DNA of 64,000 bases from Leishmania martiniquensis (taxonomy: Eukaryota; Euglenozoa; Kinetoplastea; Trypanosomatida; Trypanosomatidae). The position numbers and the translations under genes were made by a program. This document shows positions 1 to 10,548 of this stretch, one piece after another. The stretch's first letter is position 1. Every line of letters starts with the position of its first letter. Under the pieces are notes generated by a model that was not told where the DNA came from, searched no databases, and saw only the letters and a program-made list of their open reading frames with translations. Location of the stretch: assembly GCF_017916325.1 (NCBI RefSeq), contig NC_090152.1, positions 605,120 through 669,119 of the forward strand, given 5' to 3'.

Positions 1-1
1 G

Positions 2-1357
2 GTATCTGTGCACTCGCCATTAAGTCCACACAGCCCGGCTGCGGGAGAGGAGCAAAGAGTAGTCGTGACGCCGGCGGCGTACGAGAGGGACGCAGAGCCG
101 TGCTCGACCTCTCCCACTCCGGTGCAGCGGCAGCATCTCTGGACATACACGCAAGTGATCGCCACCATTGTCGGCTACGACGGTGGCGCTGACAGTCACC
201 ACGTGTACCTCGATAACGAAAGTGAGAGGCGCACGCTCCGGCTGTATCGTCTGCCGGCGGACGCCACGGGAGCGGCACAGGGGGGTGCGCTTCAGCTGAC
301 AGGGCGCCACAGTGGCGACATCGACTGCATGGGACGCTGGCGACTGCCAGATGCAGAGACGTGGGGCCGTGAGCGCGTCGCGCTTGTCTTGTCGGTGCTA
401 ACGCCTACTCTTCCCTCTACCCCTAACGTGTATGTGCCTAGCGTAAGAAATACAGCCCTGATCGGCTTGCACTCGTGCGGCGACCTGGGCTCCAATGTGT
501 GCCGCATCTTTCGAAACAGCTTGGCGCGTGGGCTGCTGCTCGTCAGCTGCTGTTGGCACGCCCTGACGCCTCACGGCTTCCCGCTCAGTCACTCACTGAA
601 GCGTCGCGGCTTGACAACTACCAGCGTATCCTTCCTCCTCGCCACGCAGCCACTGGACGCCTGGTCCGCAGCATCTCCCGAGGGCCACCGCAGCTCCGCC
701 AAGCTGCTGTTCTTTCGGAGCCTCTTCAAGCTCCTGTGGACGCAACTGGCGCGGGAGTGGGAGGCGGGGCAAAAAGATGGGTCTTTGCCACCACCTGCTG
801 GCTGCACACACGCAGGCCACATGAGCGGCGGCGGCACGTGCGCATTCCCACAAGCGCCGCCACATCTCGGGCCTGCCTTTCTTCGGCGAGTCTCGCGTGA
901 CAAGGACACACTGACCTTCGCCCAGTTTGTGCACTCCGTCGCCTCCGAGTACGTCTACGCGGAGTCTGCGCGGGACGCCTCGAGCACGCCATGGGGGGGA
1001 GTGGGGCAGAGCTGCGCAGCGTGCCGAGCGGCGCAGGAGGCTTTCACGCGGGATGCGTTGGCGCAGAGGCGTCTGCCCGAGACGATGGGGGCGAGGCTCG
1101 AGCAGGAACACTTCGCCTCCTTCCTTGGCCTGACCGTGCTCCGCATGTGGATGTGCCACCTGGTCGAGTCGCTGCTCTTGCTAGATCGCACCCTCTACTT
1201 GCATGAGGCGCTGTCTACGCCTGATAGCTACGCAGCAGGAGCACCGGCAGCTGAGGCGGAGAGCAGTGCCGTGGCGCTTGTGCCGCTGTTCGACGGTGCC
1301 TTGTCACCCCGCATGTATGCGGTGCTTGCCCGCCGTGGCGGATCGGCTTGCGGCTGA
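2..1357 (+). CDS. METTL25-like methyltransferase domain protein, 5' end outside the window
   Basis: The reading frame is open to the left edge, so only the C-terminal part (about 450 residues) is visible and the start lies outside the window. Near nt 448-520 the protein reads GLHSCGDL, and near nt 538-600 it has SCCWH followed by FPLS. These two blocks are hallmarks I associate with the METTL25/METTL25B (RRNAD1-like) branch of SAM-dependent methyltransferases, where GLHxCGDL carries the acidic loop and the CC-H...FPLS segment follows the next strand. Substrate is unknown. Two Cys pairs further on (CAAC near nt 1015) might bind metal, but this is speculative. It heads the + strand array, and the next gene begins 2.8 kb downstream. 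Assignment to the family is fairly secure; any specific function is not. Confidence 0.72.
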   Translation, partial: VSVHSPLSPHSPAAGEEQRVVVTPAAYERDAEPCSTSPTPVQRQHLWTYTQVIATIVGYDGGADSHHVYLDNESERRTLRLYRLPADATGAAQGGALQLTGRHSGDIDCMGRWRLPDAETWGRERVALVLSVLTPTLPSTPNVYVPSVRNTALIGLHSCGDLGSNVCRIFRNSLARGLLLVSCCWHALTPHGFPLSHSLKRRGLTTTSVSFLLATQPLDAWSAASPEGHRSSAKLLFFRSLFKLLWTQLAREWEAGQKDGSLPPPAGCTHAGHMSGGGTCAFPQAPPHLGPAFLRRVSRDKDTLTFAQFVHSVASEYVYAESARDASSTPWGGVGQSCAACRAAQEAFTRDALAQRRLPETMGARLEQEHFASFLGLTVLRMWMCHLVESLLLLDRTLYLHEALSTPDSYAAGAPAAEAESSAVALVPLFDGALSPRMYAVLARRGGSACG

Positions 1358-4192
1358 GATGTGTCTCTTCCCTCTTTTTCTCTACTACAAAGCTGCGGCA
1401 TCCGTAAGCGCACTAAACACTCGCATCGTTCACCCACGCTGGCCGGCTGTCATCACGGTAGCTGCAGGCACATGAACGAGCCACTCAGCAGGGCGGATGG
1501 TGCTGCGATCGGCTGGGATCGAACGGCGAAGGCCCGACGCTTCGGCAGAACGAGGGGAAGATGTGCACGGAGCTAAACCTGGCCGCCACCCTCCCCTCCT
1601 CGCTAACCCTCCTCCCCCCCGGTGCCCTCTGGTAGCCTCATTGGGCGACTGGTGCAGGGAGTCTCCAACACAGCCTTTTACTTGTCGGCGCTCTCTCTGA
1701 CGTGGGATCCTCCGCTCTCGCCTCTCTCCCTCTCTTTCTCATTTTTTTTTACATTCAGTGCCCTTCTCGACCGCTGTGATGGGGTCGAGGCTGTACATGC
1801 ACGGCGTGAGGCTTCGTAGCACAAGAAGGGAGCGTTGTGCGTGCGCGTGCGGGGGCGGGGGAATTCGCCATGGAGATGCTCGACAGGGGTGCTGCCTCCC
1901 GCTCGCCCTCCTCTCCTCGTTCCCTCTCTTGCAACATCCCTCCTTCCTCTTTTCGTCCAAGGACGAGAGGAGAGGTGAGATGCCGATCAATAGCGGCTGT
2001 TGACGTGCACCGAAGTCTCTGCTTCTTCCCTCAGCGGCCTCGCCTCTCCTCTGCGCAGACAGCGGAGACATCAGTGCTTCGCTCTGCGAGTGCTTGCGCA
2101 GCCCTGGTGTGCCAGACAAACGTTTCTGCTAAGCAAGGGCAGCAAAGGAGGCGTGGCCGAGTGTGTTGAACTGAGCGCAGACGATGCGCTATGCTGAGCA
2201 CCCCTGTGCGCCTGCAGGAACCCCGGCGGGGGGTGGCAGGTGTGCACATAACGAAGCGAAAGCGGGCGAAGAACAACAGGAGTCGTTTCGGCCCCATTGG
2301 ACAACTGAGAGTGTATCCGCGCGCACTTCTGCTCGTTGGCGCTCAAGCGAGCGTTTCCCATCTCTCTCTCTTACCTTGCGCGTTGCTGTCCTGCTTGCCG
2401 AATTCTCGATACGGCTGCTTGACGTTCGTGAGCATGCCACCTTTAAGCGCTCACTCCGCTTTTACCTCTGCGTGGAGTACTCGTCGCGTCTCTCTCTCTT
2501 TGTGCTATTGCCAATACGTGTGAGTGCCTTCTCCTGTGTTTCGATGTTGCAGAGGGAGTGCGCGCGCTGCCTGCTCGCACTGCTGCCGTCGCTGCTGCCT
2601 CTCTCTTTCCTCTCTGCTGTAACATTTTCATCTCTCTTTCTCGGTGCCGAAGTGCCACTCCTCCCCCCCATTCCCATTAGCTTCCTCTCGCGCTTTGACC
2701 ACCTCATCGCGCGCTTGCCCTCCCCCCTCTCTGTGTTACCTCCTGCCCAGAGGGAGGGGAGGGGAGGGGAGAGGGGGGCATTGACCACACCGCTCCTCAG
2801 CTGTGCAGCTGCCTTTGGTCAGCTTCCCATTTCTTCGACGGCGCTTTTGGTCGTCGCTCACGTGTTTGCGCTCCCCTTCATTGACTTCTCCGCCTCCTTC
2901 TCGCCCCCCTCTCTTCACCCCCCCACAAGCCTCTGCCTTCTCAAGTGCACGTGCCCATCACCACCGTCGATACCCCCGTCCCAAGCCCACCCAAGAGCCC
3001 AGAAAGCTCGCTCCGTCGTGCAACGCCCTTTCCTTCACACCCTCTGCGCCTAAAGCATTCACTCAGCGTGCCCCCTCTCGACCCTCTTCCACGGACTCGC
3101 TCACGAAGAGAGGGGCGCATTCTGTGTAGGACGCGCACGCCAGGTACCCTTCCACTACTTCTCTCTCTCCAGCGACTTTCATCGGGGCCAGCATCGGCTC
3201 CCTCTCCCCATCTGCGCGAGCCGTTCACGCACACGTTCGAGCACCTGTTGTAGCAAAGCTATCCACACACCGCCAACTCCGTCACAGGCTCGCGTGCTTT
3301 CCTCTCGAGGGGTGCCCAATCACACGGACAACACAAAAGAAAAAACGTTTGTCAGGGACTACGAGCAGGACGGCGCGAGAGTGGGAGACAGTGACGGGCA
3401 ACACGTGTAACGGGTGAGCACACATACACACTCACAGAGACACACATACATACAACTCACTCCCTCTTTTTTTCGACTTCTCTGGCTCGCTTGCGCCACG
3501 GATATTTTCTGAGATACTCTTTCTCGCCATCCTCCGCATTTCCCTTTCACCAATCCGCATCTTTGCCACGGTACACGCCTCCTTCTCCCCGTCTCCCTCA
3601 TCTCTCTCTCTATATATTCCCCCCTCTTGCTTTGCCGTCACTGCGCGTGATCGGGACGTTCTCTTCCCCACTCACCCCCCCTGTATCATCCGTTGGTCTT
3701 TGCCGTTCTCCCCCCTCTTTCTCTCTTTTCAAGCTTTCCTTTTTCTATTCCTGTTCGAGACAAGCAATAGCGGATCAAGCAAGTACGCCGCGCTTTCGCA
3801 TCACGGAGGTGTACGGCAGCACTCAGAGATACAGCGGCACGCACCTTTCAATTTTGGTGCCTCCTCCCCCCTTCGTTTTGTGCGTCTTTGCTGTTGATCG
3901 CCCCCCTATTTTTTCCTTCCGCTTCCGCCGCGTCTCTCCCCTCTTCCCCTTCCGCCTCTTCGCGTGTCTTCCGTTTGTTTCCCTATCCGTCTCCTCCCTA
4001 TTCGACTCCACAGGCGTCTGTGTCTCAGCTCTCGAGTCGGTCTTTCCGTCTGTTCACCTCCCCTCTTCCCTCTTCGCTCTCCTCGCCTCACGCGCGCACA
4101 GCCGTCATCCCGCTTTCTCCTTTGCCGCTCTCGACACCACCTCAGGTCGTGGCCTTTAAGGAGCAACAGAGGAGAATCAGTTGCCGTCACCG
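1358..4192. other. Long intergenic region with pyrimidine tracts and a G-run
   Basis: No convincing gene is seen in these 2.8 kb. Several long frames exist, but they translate to Leu/Ser/Pro/Phe-rich strings produced by CT tracts (for example around 1700-1750, 2600-2740, 3590-3740 and 3890-4090). Such tracts are the usual signals for polyadenylation of the upstream gene and trans-splicing of the downstream one. A guanine-run cluster at 2751-2778 can pair with an upstream C-tract. Confidence 0.7.
2751..2778 (+). other. G-quadruplex-type G-run cluster with competing hairpin
   Basis: Five runs of three or more G are separated by single A or AGA spacers, fitting a G-quadruplex pattern on the transcribed strand. 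The C-rich stretch 2722-2730 (cccccctct) is exactly complementary to 2770-2778 (agagggggg), so a 9-bp stem could compete with the quadruplex. Confidence 0.55.
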
Positions 4193-5953
4193 ATGCAGCA
4201 GCCATCGATGGATTCCGGCCGCGGCGCCAGCCAAGGAGGGGCTTCCAAGTACGCACACTCGCCCTACGTCTTTAGCACAAGCATAGAAGATGCTCATCTC
4301 AGCTTATCGAGTGACTATGCAGTTCGTCGGGAGGCGGCGGGGCTCTCGACGTACATGAGCCCCCAGCTGCTGAGCGTGAGCACCTCGACGCAGGACGTTT
4401 CTGTGCACCCCGCGCTCACGAGCATGCAAAGCGAAGGCGGACATCAGCTCTCTCAGCCGACCACACCGCTAAGTCGATGCAGTGGCGCGCAGGAGTTCTC
4501 GCAGCCGATCCGGGTCGTCTCGGCCCCCAACGTGCACCCGCGGTACCGCCGCAGATTGCAAAGCCCCACGGCTCATGGCGGCAGTAACGCCAGCTGCACT
4601 CTGACCGCCTTCCCCAACACCCCCCCTAGTAGTCTACCTCCACGGTCTCCCTTCGTGCCGCGTGATGACAGCGTGAGCGCGTTCACCGTCTGCGAGTCTG
4701 CCCCCATGAGAGTGCACAGCAGCAGGCCTTATCAAGTGATGGTGAATTACGGCCGCTCCTCCCCACAGTGCGGGGTGTTGCTGTCTGCCAGCTCTCGCAG
4801 TACTGCTGCCGAAGTCGACAGTGGATCGCAGTCGCCAAATCTTCTCTACACCGCGCACGGGACGCCACCCCTGCCGATGGGCTCCGCTTCTCCTATGTAC
4901 GTTTCACAGACGTTCACCCCCCACATGTCGCCTACGGCCGCGAACGGGCCGCTCATGGCATGCGGCGCCCCCGTCGGCCTCTCGATGCCGCTGAAGATGT
5001 CCTCCGCGATGAACAGCGGGGGCAGCGGGGGCCGGCTCGGCTCCCCTGGTGAGCTCGGCGGCTCGCAGTCGCCCAGCTACGCCGACCCGCGCTCGAATCA
5101 GTCTTTCTCGTCGACGATGGGCGTCAGTAACGGTGCACCACCGCCCCCTTTCGCTGCCGCCATGCAGAAGCAGCAGCAACAGCAAGGCTCCTCTTTTTCA
5201 ACAGGCAATTATCACAGCCAAGTGGGCAGCGGCTGCGCCTACCCCGGCTCCGCTCTCTTTGGCGGCACCCGCATGGGCGGCGGGCCGACGGAGCTTCTGC
5301 AGCACGCGAGTCCCCACTTTGCCAGTGATATGTCCGACACATTCACGAGGACGATGAGCACCGGAGCGGACGAGACGATGTCGTTCTCCAGCAAGTCGAG
5401 CAGCAGTACGAGCGGCATCCGCGCTGACCTGCCACTCTGCCCCAATGATGACGCGTGCACGCTCATTAATGACCGCAAGCACCAGAGGAAGTACGTTCAC
5501 ACGTGCCGGCTGCATCCCTGCTATCACGGACACGTCGCTCGTCACGCGAAGCTGTTTAGGCATTCGCCCGGGCAGGTGTCGGCACCGGATGGCGTCTCTG
5601 CTAATATGAAGGTATCTAGTCAGGCTTTAGCTAGTGTTAACTTTAGCAACATCAGCCCGGAGGCACCGAACGCCTACCGCATCTACGTGTCGCATGGTGA
5701 GAAGAGCTACGAAATCTTCGGCGACTGGGCGTCCGTGAAGGTGCATACACTGAAGCGGTACCTACATCAGGTGTACCACATCGCCCCCCGCGCGCAGATC
5801 CTGTCAGTAGCAACGACGGGCAAAGTAATGGACGATGATATCAACAATGTGAAGAGCTTCGGCATCGAAGAGGACTCCGTCGTTCAGCTGCAGAGCAGTA
5901 TTGAGGACGCATCGAGCTTGAGGCGCCTTGGCATCTCCCTCGAGGACTTGTAG
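4193..5953 (+). CDS. Protein with tandem PBZ-like zinc fingers and a C-terminal ubiquitin-like domain
   Basis: The first ATG in frame gives 586 residues. Residues 1-400 are low-complexity Ser/Pro/Gly-rich with a short Gln run near 325-331, as in RNA-binding or scaffold proteins. Residues 416-436 show C-x5-C-x7-H-x5-H, and residues 438-457 show C-x4-C-x7-H-x5-H, the second containing CY, F and a trailing H-x-P-G. Spacing and flanks resemble the poly(ADP-ribose)-binding PBZ finger (CYxxNPxH...FxHPGD), although the NP of the classic motif is absent. Residues about 494-567 look like a ubiquitin beta-grasp: a strand-helix-strand pattern ending in IEEDSVVQL. The C-terminus lacks the GG needed for conjugation, so it is a fixed ubiquitin-like domain. 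I do not recognise the ortholog by name. Role in RNA or DNA-damage signalling is only inference. Confidence 0.8.
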   Translation: MQQPSMDSGRGASQGGASKYAHSPYVFSTSIEDAHLSLSSDYAVRREAAGLSTYMSPQLLSVSTSTQDVSVHPALTSMQSEGGHQLSQPTTPLSRCSGAQEFSQPIRVVSAPNVHPRYRRRLQSPTAHGGSNASCTLTAFPNTPPSSLPPRSPFVPRDDSVSAFTVCESAPMRVHSSRPYQVMVNYGRSSPQCGVLLSASSRSTAAEVDSGSQSPNLLYTAHGTPPLPMGSASPMYVSQTFTPHMSPTAANGPLMACGAPVGLSMPLKMSSAMNSGGSGGRLGSPGELGGSQSPSYADPRSNQSFSSTMGVSNGAPPPPFAAAMQKQQQQQGSSFSTGNYHSQVGSGCAYPGSALFGGTRMGGGPTELLQHASPHFASDMSDTFTRTMSTGADETMSFSSKSSSSTSGIRADLPLCPNDDACTLINDRKHQRKYVHTCRLHPCYHGHVARHAKLFRHSPGQVSAPDGVSANMKVSSQALASVNFSNISPEAPNAYRIYVSHGEKSYEIFGDWASVKVHTLKRYLHQVYHIAPRAQILSVATTGKVMDDDINNVKSFGIEEDSVVQLQSSIEDASSLRRLGISLEDL

Positions 5954-7338
5954 GTGTTGGTGTCGTATACGCGTGTGCATCGATACTGCCACACACGCAG
6001 GAACATATTTGTGAGCGGAGCACGCGCACGAAGGGAACGCAGAACCCACGTGTCCGAGGGCATCCACCCCAGTACTGAGAGAGCAAGACGAGATGGCTGC
6101 AAGCTTCCGCACGCCAGGTGTGCGTGTGTTCGCGTGCCAGTATGTGTGTGACTTCCTGGATCACGCACCGACAGCTAATCTGATGAGTTGTCGCCGAGGG
6201 CAACCGAAGAGTGCCGGCGCCCTTTCTTGTTCATCGTCAATCAGCTTAGCATTTCACGATTACACACGACGCTAATGAGTGTGCAGGCCGAAAGGGCGCC
6301 AGACACTGCTGCAGCCGTCAACTTTGCGAACGACTTCGGATGCCGCTCGGCGTTTAGCCTACGGCTCTTTCTTCTTTTCAACCTTTACGACGAGCACCGC
6401 TCTCTCTCTCCCTCTCTCCCCTCTTCTCCCTCCTCGCAGAGATGCGCGTGCTTCCCGCGTCTCTTCACCGAAGCGGTGCGCTGCACTGAATGCGCTTGGT
6501 GCTCACAGTGTCTCCTCTCGGGTGAGATGAAGCAGCAAAAATCCAAGAATGAAGTGAGAACTTCGTGTCTAGGTAAGTGCATATATATATACACATATAT
6601 GCCTGTGTGTGCCTGTAAATCTTTGTAAGGTGTGCTCGCCATGACGGTGCTTCTCATCGGCGCTCTTTCCTCCTTTTCGACGGTGCATTCTCTCTATGTG
6701 CGTGTGCGCGGTGGACTCTCTTCCTCTCTGGAGGCGTTGAGTGATTCCGAAAGTCGTCCTTCTCTTCTAATGTTTGGCCAGGTCTGCGTGTGCCCCCCCA
6801 TAAATATATAGTTATATGCATACACCTATGTCTCACCAGCAGCGCTCTTACGCGAGCGAGTGCAGAAAGGATGCAGGCCGAAGAGAAGGGGAGCCGATAT
6901 ACTGCAGGCGAAGCAGAAGCCGAGAAAGGGGGTGGACGGTGACGGTGATGGTGATGATGGTCGAGTGGATGTACGCAGAGAGAGGCTGCAGATGGCATAG
7001 GCAAGAACGAAAAGAGGGACACGAAAGGGGTGGAGGCGAGGGCGTCGATGCGTTTTACAGAGGGCGCATCAACTGCTGTATCACCTACGCCCTCCCCGCC
7101 ACCCACCCGCTCTTGCCCTTGTACCATTTTTCTCAGCAAGTCAGGCTACGAGCGACCTTAACGTGTGCGTTTGAGTATTCTTTGCGGGCTTCCTCTCTGC
7201 TCACCTGCCCGCACTCTTCACCTTTCCCTTTTGCGAGGTGCGCTTCCTCGCCTGACTGTTGGGGCGTCCGTTCCTCTCGGACACGTCTCATGCACTTCCT
7301 CCCGCTGTTGACATTTTCACAGTCCGTTGGTCTCGTTG
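5954..7338. other. Intergenic region, likely 3' UTR of the ubiquitin-like-domain gene
   Basis: No gene is supported. It contains a short AT-dinucleotide stretch (about 6581-6601, atatatatac type), CT-rich patches near 6395-6435 and otherwise mixed sequence. Position between the stop codon and the SIDER2 copy suits a 3' UTR. Confidence 0.6.
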
Positions 7339-7900
7339 CCTCTTCACAGTGGCGGTGGCCAAGCAGCACCTCCGCGCCGCATCCCAGCGCCCAGTACCCC
7401 GCCCGGCGCGGGTGAGCCCAGGCAGCCCTCTCCCTCGCCCACCTCCCTGCCGATGCCGATGCCCTTCTGGCGCTATCGGGGTCCAGCGCCGACGGCGCGG
7501 GGGAGGTGGGAGCGACTGGTCGCCACCAATGTCCAGGGGCGAGACCCTGGACAGATTGGCGCGGGAGTGGCCTGCAGCCGTCCAGCTGATGGCCAGCGCG
7601 TGAGCGTGGCCCCAGCGCATCCCGCCCAGCCCCTCACGGTGCCTGCTGCTGGCGGTGAGGAGCGTGGGCCGCCCGCGAGGGGTGTAAGCCGCGCCTGCGG
7701 GCATGGCAGGATGGGGGTGGCTTTGGGGCGACCTGGGCTGCGCGCTGCGTCTGAGGCCGGGCTGGAAGACGTGTCTACGCGCTGCTGTCGGTACCCCACG
7801 AGGCGGATGGGGCGTGCGCCGGAGGCGAGGCAACAGCGGAGTTCGCCTCGTGTGGTGCGCACGGCAGAGACGGCGGACATACCCGAAGGAGGAGAAAAAA
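7339..7900 (+). mobile_element. SIDER2-type short degenerate retroposon, copy 1 (with A-rich tail)
   Basis: This 562-bp GC-rich segment begins cctcttcacagtggcggtgg and ends in an A-run (ggagaaaaaa). Length, sense orientation relative to the genes, position in a probable 3' UTR and the A-rich end fit the Leishmania SIDER2 family, non-coding relics of ingi/L1Tc-like retrotransposons known to sit in 3' UTRs and to affect mRNA stability. Its first 478 bp recur at 42096-42573 with only two mismatches that I could find and no indels. Open frames inside it in several phases are a by-product of high GC. The family name is assigned from memory of SIDER2 sequences; the duplication itself is seen directly. 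Confidence 0.72.
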
Positions 7901-8760
7901 GTGTTGTCTGTGTAAGTTAACCGCTAATCAGTGGCAAACGGCGACACACACACACATGCACAAGAACTGTTTGTGTTTAAGCATGATGCGCGCAGTACGG
8001 AGGTAGCGGCAATCGGAAATGAAATATGAGGGGAAAGAATAGAAGGGGCAGCGTCATCCATGGAGTCGTCGCCCGCCTTCCCCCTCCCCTGTTCGCTCCC
8101 CCTCTGCGGCCCGATTCTTCGCATGGCAGCTCACCGGGGTGTGCCTTGTGAAGAATTGACACAAATGCGGAGTAACTCAGGCGCCTGCACGCTTTGGCAC
8201 AGTCGACGAAGAAAAGGGCCCCTTATACAACGCGGCTGACGGGCCGCCGGCCCCCCAAGCCAAAGGTCGTCTTGTGTGGCACCGTGTGGCTGTCTTGTTG
8301 CGTCTCCAAATTGGTGGGCCCCGCTGAATGGAGGTGGGCGTGTGTGTGAAGGGGGTGGAGATGGTCTAGTGGAATCTTAACAATGACGTCTGTCCGCATC
8401 TTCTTTTCACTGGCATACAGTGCAGCGGGGTTGGGCTCGCATGCTCCAGCGCGAGAGACATATCCTCGCCGCCTGCGCATCTTCTCGTCACCGCATCTCA
8501 TCCACACCCTTTGGTTCAGCTCGTCTCTGCCACTGACGCACTTTTTAAGTGCGCTTGCTGCCGTTGGGGCGACATCCTCGCCGTTTTCTGCACACCACTC
8601 ACTTCCCTACCGAGTTGGGACAGTCGTCTGGGTGCACTCTCCTTCGCTCAAACTGGGGCCCCCACGGTGAAGGCGAGGGGGGGAGGCACCGGTCGAGCAG
8701 AAAAGAGCTCATCACAACTACCAGAGGCGTCATCTGTTGAAGCGATCGAGGCGCATCGGC
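7901..8760. other. Intergenic region after SIDER2 copy 1
   Basis: No gene is seen. A short CA repeat occurs near 7945-7960, and a CT-rich stretch near 8075-8105. The last 100 bases before the next ATG should hold its splice acceptor, but no single tract stands out. Confidence 0.5.
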
Positions 8761-9486
8761 ATGGGTGGACTCAGCCGCCTGTGGCGGTGGCTGCGAGGAG
8801 AGCCAGCGATCCCAGGCGTTGTGTACAGTGACCAGATGGGGAACATCAAGGAGGAGCTGGAGAGACAGCAGAACATCCCGTGGGCCGGAAACCTGCGTAA
8901 CGTGCGCCTCGAGTCGGCGCCAGACCTGATCGTGCGTAGCAGCAGCAGCTCTGCCGCTCCACCTGGCCCGGAGGAGCAGCCGTACACCTTCTGGGAGCGC
9001 ATTGGGCTGGTCCCGGTGCACCCGGCGCGTGTGCGGGCACGGCAATATTACCACCCGATCACAGATTTCGCTCTCTATGACTACGACGAAATCTCGCCAG
9101 AGGAGAAGGAGCTGACGGCTAAGTGGATGGCGCGCGTTATGGAGTTCAACGGCGCCACCCCTGCCGGCATCCTGTGTGCGGCGGGTTGCTTGGTTCTGCC
9201 GCTGCACACGGTCTACCGCATGCCGCTTCTGGTCGCGGCTGCCATCACGGGCGTGGCTGTTGAGGTGACGCGGGCGTACATGGCGGCCTCGCAACAGCGG
9301 CAGGACTTGGACGACTTTCTGCTGGCAAAGGAGATTTGGTACATCAAAAACGTGGAAACGTACCAACTCGACATACTGCGGATGCCCCGCGGACGCGAGT
9401 GGGAGTACCAACAGTATGTCGATGGTGCGGGGCTGAGGCAGTCGGAGGGCCTTCCTGAAGAGCTGACGCGCGACTTGCGGCTTTGA
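8761..9486 (+). CDS. Conserved-type hypothetical membrane protein
   Basis: The frame extends upstream through a TTG, but the first ATG gives 241 residues starting MGGLSRLWRWL, an amphipathic, Arg-containing start that could be a mitochondrial targeting sequence. The centre (about residues 131-176) has two closely spaced hydrophobic segments (GILCAAGCLVLPL and LLVAAAITGVAVEV), so the protein is probably membrane-embedded through a hairpin. The C-terminal 60 residues are charged and predicted helical. I do not recognise the family. Composition and codon use are like those of neighbouring genes, and the frame is clean, so I take it as a real gene of unknown role, perhaps in the mitochondrial inner membrane. 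Confidence 0.75.
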   Translation: MGGLSRLWRWLRGEPAIPGVVYSDQMGNIKEELERQQNIPWAGNLRNVRLESAPDLIVRSSSSSAAPPGPEEQPYTFWERIGLVPVHPARVRARQYYHPITDFALYDYDEISPEEKELTAKWMARVMEFNGATPAGILCAAGCLVLPLHTVYRMPLLVAAAITGVAVEVTRAYMAASQQRQDLDDFLLAKEIWYIKNVETYQLDILRMPRGREWEYQQYVDGAGLRQSEGLPEELTRDLRL

Positions 9487-10548
9487 AGATGGCGGCACCC
9501 CCCCGGCCGTCCACGCCACTCACCCGCGCTCCCTTCACTCGCCTATTGGGAAGCGGAGAGGGAATGGAGGCGCGCACCGCAGTGCGCGCGCCGGCTCCCT
9601 GTTTACCCGTGCCCTTTGTCGCAAGTGATCACCGACTTGGCCACCACGCGAAACAAAAAGAGCTGTGAGAATTCCGTGCCAGCAGCCTGCGGAGGGGCGA
9701 CGTGTGCTGAGCATCGCCTAAAAATATGAGCTCACGCTGTGAGTAACTTGCAGGTGGACTGACGCGACACTGCCTCTTGTTCTCCTGGCAACATCTTGCC
9801 CTAACCCCCCTCCTCCCCAACTTCACACGTGCGCATCTTGTGAGGAATTCCTGCCCCTGTGATTTCAGTGGAGCTTGGCGACCATCTTTGGTCTCCATAG
9901 AAGTGCACACGCTCTCCTTTCTGTCACGCTCATTGTGCTTCATCTCCTGTGGAACGAACGTCCGCCATTACAGGAGCCGCTGCGCCGCGCCAGAGAAGGG
10001 TGGACCGTCCAGATGATAAGACGAGGGCGGGGTGAAATTCATAACTGCCACCTCCACGCATCGCCCTGCGCAGCGATCGTCACAGCCGACCACCCAGGAA
10101 ACCACGCGGCACACACAGACACACACACACACACACACACACCAACAACGTCGAACCAGGAGTGGACGCACACACGGAAAAAGGGTGAGGGCTCCCTCGT
10201 GCGCCAACGCAAGAGAAAGGAACAAAAAGGTGCGCTAGGTGCGTACACGACGCGCTGTGATCATCGAGGTCGCGCTGTCGCATGGCGTCTCCGTTAAAGA
10301 AGCTTCGAAGAGATACTTTCTTGCTCCCCACTCGTTCTGTCGCGAGCACTGCACAGGGTGCGCGTGCATTGTTCTGTCCCGATCAGTGCGTCTGCTGCTC
10401 CGCCTGTCGTCTGCGCCATCTTCGCAAGATAGCAGGGGAGGGTGCCAAGGGAAGAAGGAAGTGTAGGAGCTGTGCGTGTGCGTGTGTGTGTGTCTGTGTG
10501 TCTGTGCGTGGGCAGGTGCACTGTGAGGCGGAAGAGGGGGCAGAGCAG
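9487..10548. other. Intergenic region and 5' leader of the NMNAT gene, with CA and TG repeats
   Basis: It carries an AC-dinucleotide repeat at about 10110-10142 and a TG-rich repeat at about 10474-10508, complementary in sequence. The NMNAT frame is open back to an ATG at 10282, but translation of 10282-10548 gives a Cys/Val string from the TG repeat, which looks like untranslated leader rather than protein. Confidence 0.6.

Noticed and set aside
1500..1560. A minus-strand B-box-like string (gttcgatccc) suggesting a tRNA gene
   Set aside because: The flanking bases do not pair into a T stem, and no A box or anticodon arm precedes it.
2151..2230. A tRNA-like A box (gcgtggccgagtgtgttgaa)
   Set aside because: No matching B box or acceptor stem follows at the right distance, and no cloverleaf could be drawn.
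2184..3053. Plus-strand open frame of 289 codons
   Set aside because: The protein is a Leu/Ser/Pro/Phe string generated by pyrimidine tracts, typical of leader and intergenic DNA.
7339..7900. Open frames within the SIDER2 copies as a shared protein family
   Set aside because: Frames are open in several phases at once and shared only because the DNA is duplicated; copy 2 frames run into unrelated sequence.
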